NCBI GenBank assembly: GCA_023230855.1
Contig: JALNWQ010000018.1
Coordinates: forward strand, 1 to 64,000
Length of the DNA stretch: 64,000 bases
Source: Solirubrobacteraceae bacterium
GTDB lineage: Bacteria > Actinomycetota > Thermoleophilia > Solirubrobacterales > Solirubrobacteraceae
Direction of reading: 5' to 3'
Both the position numbers and the translations under genes were made by a program. Shown piece by piece: positions 8,164 to 16,049 of the stretch. Numbering within the stretch: the first letter of the stretch is position 1; every line of letters starts with the position of its first letter. The notes under the pieces were generated by a model. The model made no database searches and was not told the DNA's origin. It saw nothing but the letters and a program-made list of their open reading frames with translations.

Positions 8164-8639
8164 GACCCGGTGCGCACCAGCGCCTCGGCGCCCGACTCGA
8201 TCCGCCACGGGGTGCTCGGCTCGTAGAGGTTGCCGAGCGCGTCGTCGTGCTTCAGCCGGAACGTGATCGGCTTGAGGCCCTCGCCGCTGACGGTGACCGT
8301 GGCGTCGTGGCCCTCGGTCTCGGCCTCGTAGTCGAGGTCCTTCACCTCGTTGAGGTCGTCGACGAACTCGCCGTCGACGACGAGCACCGACCGCTCCATG
8401 CCGATGCGGCAGCCGACGGCGGCGTCCTGCTCGTCCTTCGCGGCGGCGCCGGCGACCTGCTGCTGGCCGGCGGCGGTCAGGTGGTCGCAGGCGCGCTGAC
8501 CGTTGCCCGTGGACACGGCGTGGGACAGGAAGTCACGGACGGCCGTCTCTGGCGCGTCCTTCTCGAAGTCTCCGCAGCCGGCCGCGCCGAGCGCGAGCAG
8601 CGACGCCGTGACGAGCGAGTACATCCGGATCGAGCGCAT
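8160..8639 (-). CDS. Putative lipoprotein of unknown function, 159 aa
   Basis: The signal peptide ends in the lipobox LGAAGC with predicted lipidated Cys22. The exported part begins with an acidic AVRDFLSHAVSTGNGQRACDHL segment, which resembles small NTF2-like or DUF4878-type lipoproteins, and ends with a beta-rich stretch (VTVSGEGLKPITFRLK). Two further cysteines (in RACDHL and VGCRIG) could pair. The ATG at 8639 is preferred because it gives a proper signal peptide; the frame opens 13 codons earlier. It is the first gene of an operon with the HAD phosphatase, whose start overlaps its stop. Confidence 0.65.
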   Translation of the reverse strand: MRSIRMYSLVTASLLALGAAGCGDFEKDAPETAVRDFLSHAVSTGNGQRACDHLTAAGQQQVAGAAAKDEQDAAVGCRIGMERSVLVVDGEFVDDLNEVKDLDYEAETEGHDATVTVSGEGLKPITFRLKHDDALGNLYEPSTPWRIESGAEALVRTGS

Positions 8640-8771
8640 CGTGCGCGTGATTCTGACGTGCCGCGCCGTCGGCCGCATCCCGGTCGCCCCGCGACCGGCT
8701 CCGACCGACCCTCCCGACGGGCCCGACGACTCTCGCGCGAGCGGTCGCGGCGGCCGGCCGGAGGCCCCCGG

Positions 8772-9404
8772 TCAGCGCCGTGCGGCGAGCGCGATCCCCT
8801 GCGACATCCGCACGACGTGGTCGACGAAGTGCTCGTCGTCGACGTCGAGCGTGCCCTCCAGGCGCCGGGTGAGCAGCTCGTCGACGGCGCCAACCACCGA
8901 CACCGCGACGAGGTCGACGTCGGCCGCCGCCACCGGGTCGCCGCCCTCGCCGAGGAACTGGCCCATCCGGGCGACGACGAGCCGCTCGAACGACCGCAGG
9001 ATCGCCCGCCGCCGGCGTTGCAGCGGCGCCGAGCCGAGCCCCTCGAGCATCGCCGCACGACCCTTGCGCGGGTCGGCCAGGACCCCGAGCAGGGCGGCGG
9101 TGACGCCCCGCATGCGGGTGAGCTCGTCGGCCCCCTCGGCCGCCGCGAGCGCCGTGAGGATCGCCGCCTCGGTCTCCTGCGCGATCTCGTCGATGAGGGC
9201 GACGTACAGCGCGTCGCGGTCGCGGAAGCTCTCGTAGAAGTAGCGCTCGGTCAATCCGGCGCGACCGCAGATGGCGGTCATCGTCGCCGCCGGCCAGCCC
9301 TCGGTGCCGATGATGTCGAGCGCGGCGTCGAGCAGCCGGCGGCGGCGGACCGCGCGACGCTCCTCCGCGCTCTGCCCCTTGAACGTCCGGCCACCGCTCG
9401 CCAC
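8772..9404 (-). CDS. TetR/AcrR-family transcriptional repressor, 210 aa
   Basis: An N-terminal helix-turn-helix is clear: RRLLDAALDIIGTEGWPAATM, then AICGRAGLTERYFYESFRDR, the TetR signature ending in the recognition helix. The C-terminal ligand-binding part (about residues 70-205) is divergent, as usual. It is divergent from a P450 gene, with a near-perfect palindrome between them (9449-9468), so it probably represses both itself and the P450. The start is uncertain: GTG at 9404 suits the family length, while a TTG at 9446 would add 14 unlikely residues. Confidence 0.85.
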   Translation of the reverse strand: MASGGRTFKGQSAEERRAVRRRRLLDAALDIIGTEGWPAATMTAICGRAGLTERYFYESFRDRDALYVALIDEIAQETEAAILTALAAAEGADELTRMRGVTAALLGVLADPRKGRAAMLEGLGSAPLQRRRRAILRSFERLVVARMGQFLGEGGDPVAAADVDLVAVSVVGAVDELLTRRLEGTLDVDDEHFVDHVVRMSQGIALAARR

Positions 9405-9448
9405 CCGGGCATCGTGACAGCGGGCCGGGATCGCGGCTCCCCGCAAAC

Positions 9449-9468
9449 TTGACAGAGCCGTCTGTCAA
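9449..9468. promoter_or_regulatory. Palindromic TetR-type operator between the TetR gene and P450
   Basis: TTGACAGAGCCGTCTGTCAA has perfect 8-bp arms (TTGACAGA/TCTGTCAA) around four central bases. It lies in the divergent intergenic region, and TTGACA within it reads as a -35 box in both directions. A repressor bound here would block both promoters. Confidence 0.8.
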
Positions 9469-9528
9469 CTGTCATGGTGGCGTCGTCGCGGGCGTCCGGC
9501 CCGTGCCGACCCGACCGAGGACGACCCC

Positions 9529-11001
9529 GTGAGCCCCACCCCGACCGCCGAGGCCCCGGACCGCACCACCGACCGCCGCCGGATCACCGCGCCGCCGCCG
9601 CGGCCGTACCACAACCGGTTGCTGCAGGGGATCGCCGAGGACGCCGTCGGCGAGGTCCGGACCCGTCGCGGCCGGGTGCCGTTGCCGGCGGGCAGCATGG
9701 CGTTCAGCGCGCGCAACACGCACGCCGCGGTCGCCGACCCGTTGCGGCTGCTGCTGGAGCACTACGAGCGGTTCGGGCCGGTGTTCACGATCCGCACGCT
9801 CCACGACCCGCTGGTGTGGGCGATCGGCCCCGAGGCCAACCACCAGATCCTCGTGTCGGAGTTCGACGCGTTCTCGTGGCGCGAGGGGCGCTACCGCGAC
9901 CTGGGGCCGCTGCTGGGCAACGGGATGCTCAACATCGACGGGGCGTACCACCGGCAGATGCGCGGCCTGATGTTGCCGGCGTTCCACCGCGAGCAGGTCG
10001 CGTCGATCGTCGACCGGATGGTCGCCGAGGGCGTCGCCGCCGCCGACCGCCTGCGGCCCGGCGACACGATCGACCTGTACCACTGGACCCGCGACTTGGC
10101 GCTGCGGATCGCGTTGCGGGCGTTGGCGGGGATCGAGGCCGACAGCGAGCACGAGCACGAGGCGGCCGAGGCGTTCGAGACGGCGCTGTCGATCCACGGC
10201 CGCACGCCGCTGCTGCAGGTCCTGCGCGGTCCGGGCACCCCGTACGCGCGGGCGATGCGCGCGCGGGACCGCCTCGACGCGCTGATCCTCGGCGAGATCG
10301 AGCGTCGCCGCCGGGCCGGCGATCCCGGACCCGGGGTGCTGGGGATGCTGCTGGAGGCGACCGACGGCGAGGGCGAGCCGCTGCCCCGGGACGCGGTGCG
10401 CGACCAGCTCGTGACCCTGCTCTTCGCCGGGCACGACACGACGACGGCGACGTTGACGTTCATGTTCTACGAGCTCGGTCGGGCGACGGGTGCGCGGGCG
10501 GCGCTCGAGGAGGAGATCGACGCGCTGCTGCCGGGCCGCGACCCGGTCGCCGCCGACCTGGACGGCAAGGCCCTGCCGGTGCTGGAGCGCACGCTCGAGG
10601 AGACGCTGCGCCGCTATCCGCCGGCGTGGATCGGCCCGCGCCGGGTGCTGCGCGACGTGACGCTCGCCGGGGTGCCGGTGCCGGCCGGGGCGACGTTGAA
10701 CTACTCGTCGTGGGCGACGCACCACCTGCCGCACCTCTACCCGGACCCGTTGGCGTTCGACCCGGACCGGTTCCTCCCCGACAACCGCGCCCAGCTCCCC
10801 AAGGGCGCGTACGTGCCGTTCGGCGGCGGGTCGCGGATGTGCCTGGGCAAGCGGTTCGGCGAGACCGAGCTGCGCGCCCTCACCGCGATCCTCGTCCGCC
10901 GCCTGCGCCTGGAGCCCGACCCCGCCCGGACGCTGCGGATCACCACCACCCCCACCCTCGGCCCCGTCGGCGGGCTGCGGTTCCGGGTGCGGGAGCGGTA
11001 G
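9529..11001 (+). CDS. Cytochrome P450 monooxygenase, 490 aa
   Basis: All P450 landmarks are present: the I-helix oxygen-activation motif LFAGHDTTTATL (about residues 297-308), the ExxR motif EETLRR (about 357-362), and the heme-binding loop FGGGSRMCLG (431-440) with thiolate ligand Cys438. No membrane anchor is seen, so it is a soluble bacterial enzyme needing a ferredoxin partner. It shares a divergent control region with a TetR gene. The GTG at 9529 follows a modest GAGGAC site; an ATG at 9474 is in another frame. The substrate is unknown; context suggests hydrophobic compounds. Confidence 0.95.
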   Translation: MSPTPTAEAPDRTTDRRRITAPPPRPYHNRLLQGIAEDAVGEVRTRRGRVPLPAGSMAFSARNTHAAVADPLRLLLEHYERFGPVFTIRTLHDPLVWAIGPEANHQILVSEFDAFSWREGRYRDLGPLLGNGMLNIDGAYHRQMRGLMLPAFHREQVASIVDRMVAEGVAAADRLRPGDTIDLYHWTRDLALRIALRALAGIEADSEHEHEAAEAFETALSIHGRTPLLQVLRGPGTPYARAMRARDRLDALILGEIERRRRAGDPGPGVLGMLLEATDGEGEPLPRDAVRDQLVTLLFAGHDTTTATLTFMFYELGRATGARAALEEEIDALLPGRDPVAADLDGKALPVLERTLEETLRRYPPAWIGPRRVLRDVTLAGVPVPAGATLNYSSWATHHLPHLYPDPLAFDPDRFLPDNRAQLPKGAYVPFGGGSRMCLGKRFGETELRALTAILVRRLRLEPDPARTLRITTTPTLGPVGGLRFRVRER

Positions 11002-11043
11002 CGGGAGCGGACGGCGAGGGGCCCCGCTCGGCCAGGCGGCGAC

Positions 11044-11520
11044 CTACGCCCCCTGCAGCCGGTCCAACGCCTTCAGCACCTTGGCGTCGTGCTGCTTGGG
11101 GGTGATCTTGGGGAAGACCTCGGCGATCTTGCCGTCGGGGTCGACGATGAACGTCGTGCGGGACGCGCCCATGTACTTGTTGCCGTACATCGACTTCTCG
11201 ACCCAGGTGCCGTACGCGTCGCACACGGCGTGGTCCTCGTCGGCGAGCAGGGTGAAGTCCAGGTCCTGCGCGTCGTGGAACTTCGCGACCTTCGCCTGCG
11301 GGTCGGGCGACACGCCGAGCACCCGGGCGCCGCGCGAGCGGTACTCGTCGCCGTTGTCGCGGATCGAGCACGCCTGCGTCGTGCATCCCGGGGTCGACGC
11401 CTTGGGGTAGAAGTACAGGACGACCCAGCCGCCGCGCAGCTCCGACAGGGTCACGGACGAGCCGTCGTCGGCGGGCAGCGTGAAGTCCGGCGCGGGCTGG
11501 CCGATCTCGGGAAGCGACAT
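11044..11520 (-). CDS. bcp: Thioredoxin-dependent peroxiredoxin, Bcp/PrxQ type, 158 aa
   Basis: The active-site segment ASTPGCTTQACSIRDN carries the peroxidatic Cys46 and the resolving Cys51 five residues later, the hallmark of the Bcp/PrxQ class. The rest matches the thioredoxin fold (PDFTLPADDGSSVTLSELRG, VVLYFYPK) and the PDGKIAEVFPKI strand. It reduces hydroperoxides at the expense of thioredoxin in the cytoplasm. Convergent with the P450 gene, 42 bp apart. The ATG at 11520 gives the family length. Confidence 0.93.
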   Translation of the reverse strand: MSLPEIGQPAPDFTLPADDGSSVTLSELRGGWVVLYFYPKASTPGCTTQACSIRDNGDEYRSRGARVLGVSPDPQAKVAKFHDAQDLDFTLLADEDHAVCDAYGTWVEKSMYGNKYMGASRTTFIVDPDGKIAEVFPKITPKQHDAKVLKALDRLQGA

Positions 11521-11577
11521 GCGGCCAGTCAACCACGCCCCCGCGATCGGCGGCCCATCGACTAGCGTTGCCGGGCG

Positions 11578-12606
11578 ATGTCGCCCGCGACGACGCCGAC
11601 CCTGACGGTCGCCGCTCCCGGTTCGTCGACGGACCCCGCCGGTCCGCCCCCACACGACGCCGACGCCCCGGATCCCGGACCCGCCCACGCCACCCGTCCC
11701 CGCCGGCCCCCGGGCCGCGGCGAGGTGGAGCTGCGGATCGACGCCCTCGCCGTCACCGCGCTGGAGGGGCGCGTCCTGGCCGGTCGCACCGACCGGTTCG
11801 GCCTGGTGCCACGGCCCCCGTTCCCGTGGACGCCCGGCTGGGACGCCGCCGGCGCCGTCGAGCGGGTCGGGGACGCCGTGGGCGACCACCGTCCCGGCGA
11901 CCGGGTCGTCGTGACGCTCGGCGCGACCACGGACCCGGGACTCGCGGCCGGCCACGCCACCGTGCCCGCCGACCACGTCGTCGCACTGCCGGACGACGTC
12001 GCCCCCGTCGCCGGCGCCGTCCTGGTCGGGGCGGGGACGCTCGCCCAGCGGGCGCTCGACGCCGCCGACCCCCGCCCCGGCGACGCGGTCGTCGTCACCC
12101 ACGCCGCCACCCCGGTCGGCCGGCTCGTCGTCGCCCTCGCCGTGGCGCGCGACCTGCGGGTCACCGCCGTCGTGCCCGCGTCCGCGCCCCGTCCGTCGCC
12201 GGCGCCGCCGGACGGGGTCCGGACGCTCGACGACGCCGTGCCCTACGCGGCCGTGGCCGGGTTCGCCGACCTCGTCGTCACCGAGATCGACGACGACGGC
12301 CCGATGACCGAGCACCACCCGATGCACCAGGCGCTCGCCGCCGTCGCGCCGCGCGGGACCCTCGTGTGCCTCGCTGTCCCCCCGCCCGAGGACGCCGCCC
12401 GCCGCCGCGTCGCCACCCCGACCGTGCGCCGCGCACCGCACCCGGACGCCACCGCCGCCGTCCTCGCGCTCGTCGCGACCGGGAGGATCGCCGCACCGGT
12501 CGACGCGGTCGTCGACTGGCCCCACGCGCCCGACGCCTACCACCGGGTCGTCGACGACCCGACCGCCGCGATCGTCGTCCTGGGACCCGGCGCGTCGCCC
12601 GGGTGA
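11578..12606 (+). CDS. Medium-chain reductase-like oxidoreductase (quinone-oxidoreductase type), 342 aa
   Basis: The GroES-like N-terminal half contains the typical PFPWTPGWDAAGAVERVGDAV stretch and GDRVVV. The nucleotide-binding half is eroded: the usual glycine-rich motif AxxGxVG is replaced by THAATPVGRLVVALA, so NAD(P) binding may be weak or altered. No zinc-ligand Cys set is seen, so it belongs to the zinc-free MDR branch. The N-terminus has a Pro/Asp-rich insertion (residues 15-45). TAGCGT (11563-11568) lies nine bases before the ATG. It is followed 195 bp later by the ferredoxin and another MDR gene. Confidence 0.75.
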   Translation: MSPATTPTLTVAAPGSSTDPAGPPPHDADAPDPGPAHATRPRRPPGRGEVELRIDALAVTALEGRVLAGRTDRFGLVPRPPFPWTPGWDAAGAVERVGDAVGDHRPGDRVVVTLGATTDPGLAAGHATVPADHVVALPDDVAPVAGAVLVGAGTLAQRALDAADPRPGDAVVVTHAATPVGRLVVALAVARDLRVTAVVPASAPRPSPAPPDGVRTLDDAVPYAAVAGFADLVVTEIDDDGPMTEHHPMHQALAAVAPRGTLVCLAVPPPEDAARRRVATPTVRRAPHPDATAAVLALVATGRIAAPVDAVVDWPHAPDAYHRVVDDPTAAIVVLGPGASPG

Positions 12607-12740
12607 CGTCGCCCGACCGCGGGCCGACGCGGCTCCCGGTCACCGGCCGGGACGGTGCGCCGGCAGGGGGGCGGCGATCGACCGGCCGGGACGGCCCGGC
12701 CCCCGCCCCACGACGTCAGGTCAGGCGCTCCCACCCGCGG

Positions 12741-12746
12741 TACGGT
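12741..12746 (+). promoter_or_regulatory. -10 box TACGGT upstream of the ferredoxin gene
   Basis: TACGGT would start a transcript near 12753, giving a leader of about 50 nt that carries a GGAG site nine bases before the ferredoxin ATG. The preceding spacer (12607-12740) has no gene; it contains two copies of ACCGGCCGGGACGG. Confidence 0.5.
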
Positions 12747-12801
12747 GCGGGGTGCACGGCCTCCCGACGGCCGTCGCATCCATCCGCGACCGGAGCGACC
12801 C

Positions 12802-13059
12802 ATGGCCTACGTCATCAGCGAACCCTGCATCGGCACGAAGGACGCGTCCTGCACCGAGGTCTGCCCGGTCGACTGCATCCACCCGACCCCGGACGAGCCG
12901 GAGTTCGAGACCGCCGAGCAGTTGTTCATCGACCCCGACGAGTGCATCGACTGCGACGCCTGCGTCGAGGCGTGCCCGGTCGACGCGATCTTCTCGGAGG
13001 ACCAGGTCCCCGACGAGTGGCAGAAGTACATCGCCGTCAACGCCGGGCACTACGCCTGA
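12802..13059 (+). CDS. fdxA: 7Fe-type bacterial ferredoxin, 85 aa
   Basis: Cysteines occur at 9, 17, 21 and 25 (C-x7-C-x3-CP) and at 48, 51, 54 and 58 (CIDCDACVEACPV), the layout of actinobacterial FdxA with one [3Fe-4S] and one [4Fe-4S] cluster. These ferredoxins pass electrons to P450s and other oxygenases. Two P450 genes lie within 5.5 kb, so it is a plausible redox partner; no ferredoxin reductase gene is in the window. The ATG at 12802 is preceded by GGAG, and no residues are missing compared with the family. Confidence 0.93.
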   Translation: MAYVISEPCIGTKDASCTEVCPVDCIHPTPDEPEFETAEQLFIDPDECIDCDACVEACPVDAIFSEDQVPDEWQKYIAVNAGHYA

Positions 13060-13117
13060 CGCCCGCGACCGGCCGTCGACCGACGGCGGGCGCGACGTCC
13101 GTGCGAGCCTTCCCCGC

Positions 13118-14092
13118 ATGAGCGCCCCCACGATGCGCGCGATCGTCGCGCCCTCCCCCGGCCCGCCCGAGGCCCTCGAGCTGCGCGAGGTCCCGCGGCC
13201 GGTCCCCGGTCCCGGCGAGGTCCTCATCCGGGTGGCGGTGGCCGGGGTCAACCCGATCGACGCGAAGACCCGGGTGGGTGGTGGCGCCGCGCCGTTCCTG
13301 CAGCCGGGACCGGCGTCGGGCGACGGCGACCTGGCGTTCCCGTGGATCCCCGGCTGGGACGCGGCCGGCACGGTCGCCGCGGTCGGGCCGGGCGTCGTGC
13401 GGTTCGGCGAGGGCGACCGGGTGTTCGGGATGATCGGGTTCCCGAGGACCGGCGGCACGTACGCCGAGCACGTCGTCGCGCCGGTGAGCCACCTGAGCCG
13501 CTCGCCGCGGTCGCTCGACGACGCGGCGACCGTCGCGCTGGCGCTGCCGGGCCTCACCGCCTGGCAGGCGCTCGTCGACGCGGGCGGGCTGGAGACGAAC
13601 CAGCGGGTGCTCGTCACCGCCGCCGCCGGCGGGGTCGGTCACCTGGCGGTCCAGATCGCCGTCGACCTGGGCGCGCACGTCGTCGCGGTCGCGTCCGCCG
13701 CGGGCCTCGAGACGCTCCGTGCGACCGGTGCGGAGCTGCGCGACCGTCACGACGGCGACCCGCTGGCCGGCCTCGAGCCGTTCGATCTCGTCGTCGACGG
13801 CGTCGGCGGCGCGGAGCGCGCCCGGGCCGCCGCGACGTTGCGTCCCGGCGGGACGATCGTGACGCTGCCGTCGGCGTCGCACGGCGACCCGCTCGGCCGC
13901 GACGACGTGCGCGCGCCGCGCCTGCTCGTCGCCCCCGACGGCCTGGAGCTCCAGCTCCTCACCGGCACCGTCGAGCGCGGGATGCTGCGTCCGCGCGTCG
14001 CCGACCGGCTGCCGTTGGCGGACGCCGCCGAGGCGCACCGTCGGATCGAGGCCGGCGGCGTCCACGGCAAGCTCGTGCTCGACGTCGGCTGA
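13118..14092 (+). CDS. NAD(P)H:quinone oxidoreductase-like medium-chain reductase, 324 aa
   Basis: A GroES-like N-terminal domain (VPRPVPGPGEVLIRVAVAGV) with FPWIPGWDAAGTV is followed by the nucleotide-binding motif TAAAGGVGHLAVQIA (AxxGxxG). Zinc ligands are absent, as in quinone/zeta-crystallin-type reductases. It lies 58 bp after the ferredoxin gene on the same strand and may share its transcript. Likely reduces a quinone or enone with NADPH in the cytoplasm; the substrate is unknown. The ATG at 13118 gives the normal family N-terminus, although the frame is open much further upstream across the ferredoxin gene. Confidence 0.85.
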   Translation: MSAPTMRAIVAPSPGPPEALELREVPRPVPGPGEVLIRVAVAGVNPIDAKTRVGGGAAPFLQPGPASGDGDLAFPWIPGWDAAGTVAAVGPGVVRFGEGDRVFGMIGFPRTGGTYAEHVVAPVSHLSRSPRSLDDAATVALALPGLTAWQALVDAGGLETNQRVLVTAAAGGVGHLAVQIAVDLGAHVVAVASAAGLETLRATGAELRDRHDGDPLAGLEPFDLVVDGVGGAERARAAATLRPGGTIVTLPSASHGDPLGRDDVRAPRLLVAPDGLELQLLTGTVERGMLRPRVADRLPLADAAEAHRRIEAGGVHGKLVLDVG

Positions 14093-14146
14093 TCCGACCG
14101 CCGAGGTCCGCCGACCGCACCCGCACGGCGGGCGGGACGCGGCGCG

Positions 14147-14171
14147 ACGGCCCGGCATCCCGCCGGGCCGT
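14147..14171. terminator. 10-bp perfect stem between convergent genes
   Basis: ACGGCCCGGC (14147-14156) pairs perfectly with GCCGGGCCGT (14162-14171) across a 5-nt loop. It sits 55 bp past the reductase stop and 13 bp past the GMC-oxidase stop on the other strand, so it can terminate both. No T-tract is present. Confidence 0.75.
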
Positions 14172-14183
14172 GACCGCCGACGC

Positions 14184-15965
14184 TCAGCCGACGGCGTCCG
14201 CCTCGGCCGCGCTCAGCGCCTGCTCCCGCACCGCGCCGACCGGCGTCCGGGCGTCGGGCATGCCCTCGGGCTCGCCGCTCGCGGTCTTGCCCGCGATCGG
14301 CGCGGTGCCGATCGGCACCGCCGGGTCGCCGCCGGTGAGCGCCGACCGGCGCGACGCGCCCGGCTTGTCGGGCACGCGCGAGATCGCCCGCTCGCTCATC
14401 GCGGTGATCGTCAGCGACGGGTTGACGCCGACGTTGGCGGGGATCGCCGCGCCGTCGCAAACCATGAGGTTCTCGTAGCCGAACACCCGGTGGTCGCTGT
14501 CGATGACGCCCTGCTGCGCGTCGGCGCCGATCGGGGCGCCGCCGAGGATGTGCGCCGTCGACGGGATGTTGAACAGCGCCTCGGTGACCGACGACCCGGG
14601 CGTCCCGCCGGTCTGGCGGGCGAGCCACTCGGTGAACGCGTTGGCCTCGGGGATGAACGTCGGGTTGGGGTTGTCGGGGTCCTGCTGCGTCGTGAGCACG
14701 ACCTTGCCGTTGCGCCGGCGGCGCTTGACGACGAGCCGGATCGAGTTGTCCAGCGTCTGCATCACGAGCACGATGATCGTGCGCTCCGACCAGCGGCGGC
14801 TGAAGAGCATCTCCCACACCCAGCGCGGGTGGCGGACCATCTGGCCCAGCCACTTCAGCGGCCGGGTGAGGCGGGTGCCGTTGCCGGTGAGCACGGTGAA
14901 CAGTCCGCGGATCGACCCGCCGCCCTCGCCGTAGGTCACCGTCTCGATGTGGGTGTGCGGGTCGGGGTAGATCGACGACGTGATCGCAACGCGCCGGCTG
15001 ATGCCCTCGGCGCGCCCCTCCGGCACCGTGACGCCGAGGATCGCCTCGCTGTTGGTGCGGACGAGCTCGCCCAGGCGCGGCGAGAGTCGCGGCAGGTCGC
15101 CCTGCTCGCGGCAGCGGGCGAGCAGCTCGTTCGTGCCGAGCGCGCCGCCCGACAGGACGACCCCGCGGGCGCGCAGCGTCTGGCGGTCCTTGCGCCAGCG
15201 CGCGCCGGTGCGCTCGTGGGTGATCTCCCAGCCGTCGGCGCCGTCCACCCCGTTGAGCGGGCGCAGGCCGACGACCTCGCGGCCGGGCCGGATCCGGGCG
15301 CCGAGCTTCTCGGCGAAGTACAGGTAGTTCTTCGTCGTCGAGTTCTTCGACCCCTGCGGGCAGCCGAGCATGCAGCGGCCGATCTGCGAGCACCCCATCC
15401 GGCGCGGGCCGTCGCCGCCGAAGTACGGGTCGTCGACCTCCTCCCCCGGGTTCTCGAGGTAGGTCCCGACGCGGGCCTTGCGGTACGTGTGCGACACGCC
15501 GATCTCGTCGCCGTAGCGCTTGAGCAGCTGGTCGGCCGGGTCGTCGTCGGTGACGTCGGTGACGCCGAGCATCCGCTGGGCGGCCTCGTAGTGCGGGGCC
15601 AGCTCGGTGCGCCAGTCGGCCAGGGCGCTCCACTGGCGGTCCTCGAAGAACGCGCGCGGCGGGACGTAGAGCGTCATCGCGTAGACGAGGCTGCCGCCGC
15701 CGACGCCGGCCCCGCTCATGATGAAGACGTCGCGGAACGGGGTGAGCTTGAACAGGCCGCGCAGGCCGACCGCGGGCGCGTAGAAGTACCGCCGCAGGTC
15801 CCAGCTGCTCTTCGGCATCGTCGCGTCGTCGAACCGCTCACCGCGCTCCAGGACGGTGACGTCGTAGCCCTTCTCGCTCAACCGCAGCGCGCTGACGCTG
15901 CCGCCGAAGCCCGAGCCGACGACGACCCAGTCGGCGTCGAATCGCTGATCGTTCCCTGCCGTCAT
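14184..15965 (-). CDS. GMC-family oxidoreductase, cholesterol-oxidase (ChoD)-like, 593 aa
   Basis: The FAD-binding motif VVVGSGFGGSVSALRLSEKG begins at about residue 14. Family signatures follow: SGAGVGGGSLVYAMTLYVPP, then MGCSQIGRCMLGCPQGSKNS and, near the C-terminus, HILGGAPIG and NVGVNPSLTITAMSERA. The overall plan closely resembles the mycobacterial ChoD group, which oxidises sterols or related secondary alcohols. The region that is Cys-rich in ChoD keeps only some of its cysteines. The ATG at 15965 follows GAGAGGA (complement of 15973-15979), a good ribosome site. TAGGGT just upstream and the palindrome at 16003-16016 suggest repressor control. Confidence 0.85.
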   Translation of the reverse strand: MTAGNDQRFDADWVVVGSGFGGSVSALRLSEKGYDVTVLERGERFDDATMPKSSWDLRRYFYAPAVGLRGLFKLTPFRDVFIMSGAGVGGGSLVYAMTLYVPPRAFFEDRQWSALADWRTELAPHYEAAQRMLGVTDVTDDDPADQLLKRYGDEIGVSHTYRKARVGTYLENPGEEVDDPYFGGDGPRRMGCSQIGRCMLGCPQGSKNSTTKNYLYFAEKLGARIRPGREVVGLRPLNGVDGADGWEITHERTGARWRKDRQTLRARGVVLSGGALGTNELLARCREQGDLPRLSPRLGELVRTNSEAILGVTVPEGRAEGISRRVAITSSIYPDPHTHIETVTYGEGGGSIRGLFTVLTGNGTRLTRPLKWLGQMVRHPRWVWEMLFSRRWSERTIIVLVMQTLDNSIRLVVKRRRRNGKVVLTTQQDPDNPNPTFIPEANAFTEWLARQTGGTPGSSVTEALFNIPSTAHILGGAPIGADAQQGVIDSDHRVFGYENLMVCDGAAIPANVGVNPSLTITAMSERAISRVPDKPGASRRSALTGGDPAVPIGTAPIAGKTASGEPEGMPDARTPVGAVREQALSAAEADAVG

Positions 15966-16002
15966 GCCGGTGTCCTCTCCACGACCCGTCATCCGCCATA
16001 GA

Positions 16003-16016
16003 TGACGCAGGCGTCA
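16003..16016. promoter_or_regulatory. Palindrome TGACGCAGGCGTCA at the GMC oxidase promoter
   Basis: Perfect 6-bp arms (TGACGC/GCGTCA) flank two bases. On the minus strand it directly follows a TAGGGT -10 box (complement of 16017-16022), so it covers the expected transcription start of the GMC oxidase gene. This is the classic position for a repressor operator; it is not a KstR motif. Confidence 0.6.
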
Positions 16017-16049
16017 CCCTATCGCGGGCGCCGGTCCGACGGGGCGGAA

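Noticed and set aside
11044..11520. Leaderless promoter for bcp (TTGACT six bases before the ATG)
   Set aside because: The hexamer does not fit TANNNT; the resemblance is weak and was not counted.
12752..14092. A reading frame open from a GTG five bases after TACGGT through the whole ferredoxin gene into the reductase
   Set aside because: The upstream 122 codons are Arg/Ser/Thr/Pro-rich shadow sequence across the ferredoxin gene. The ferredoxin and reductase starts explain the region without it.
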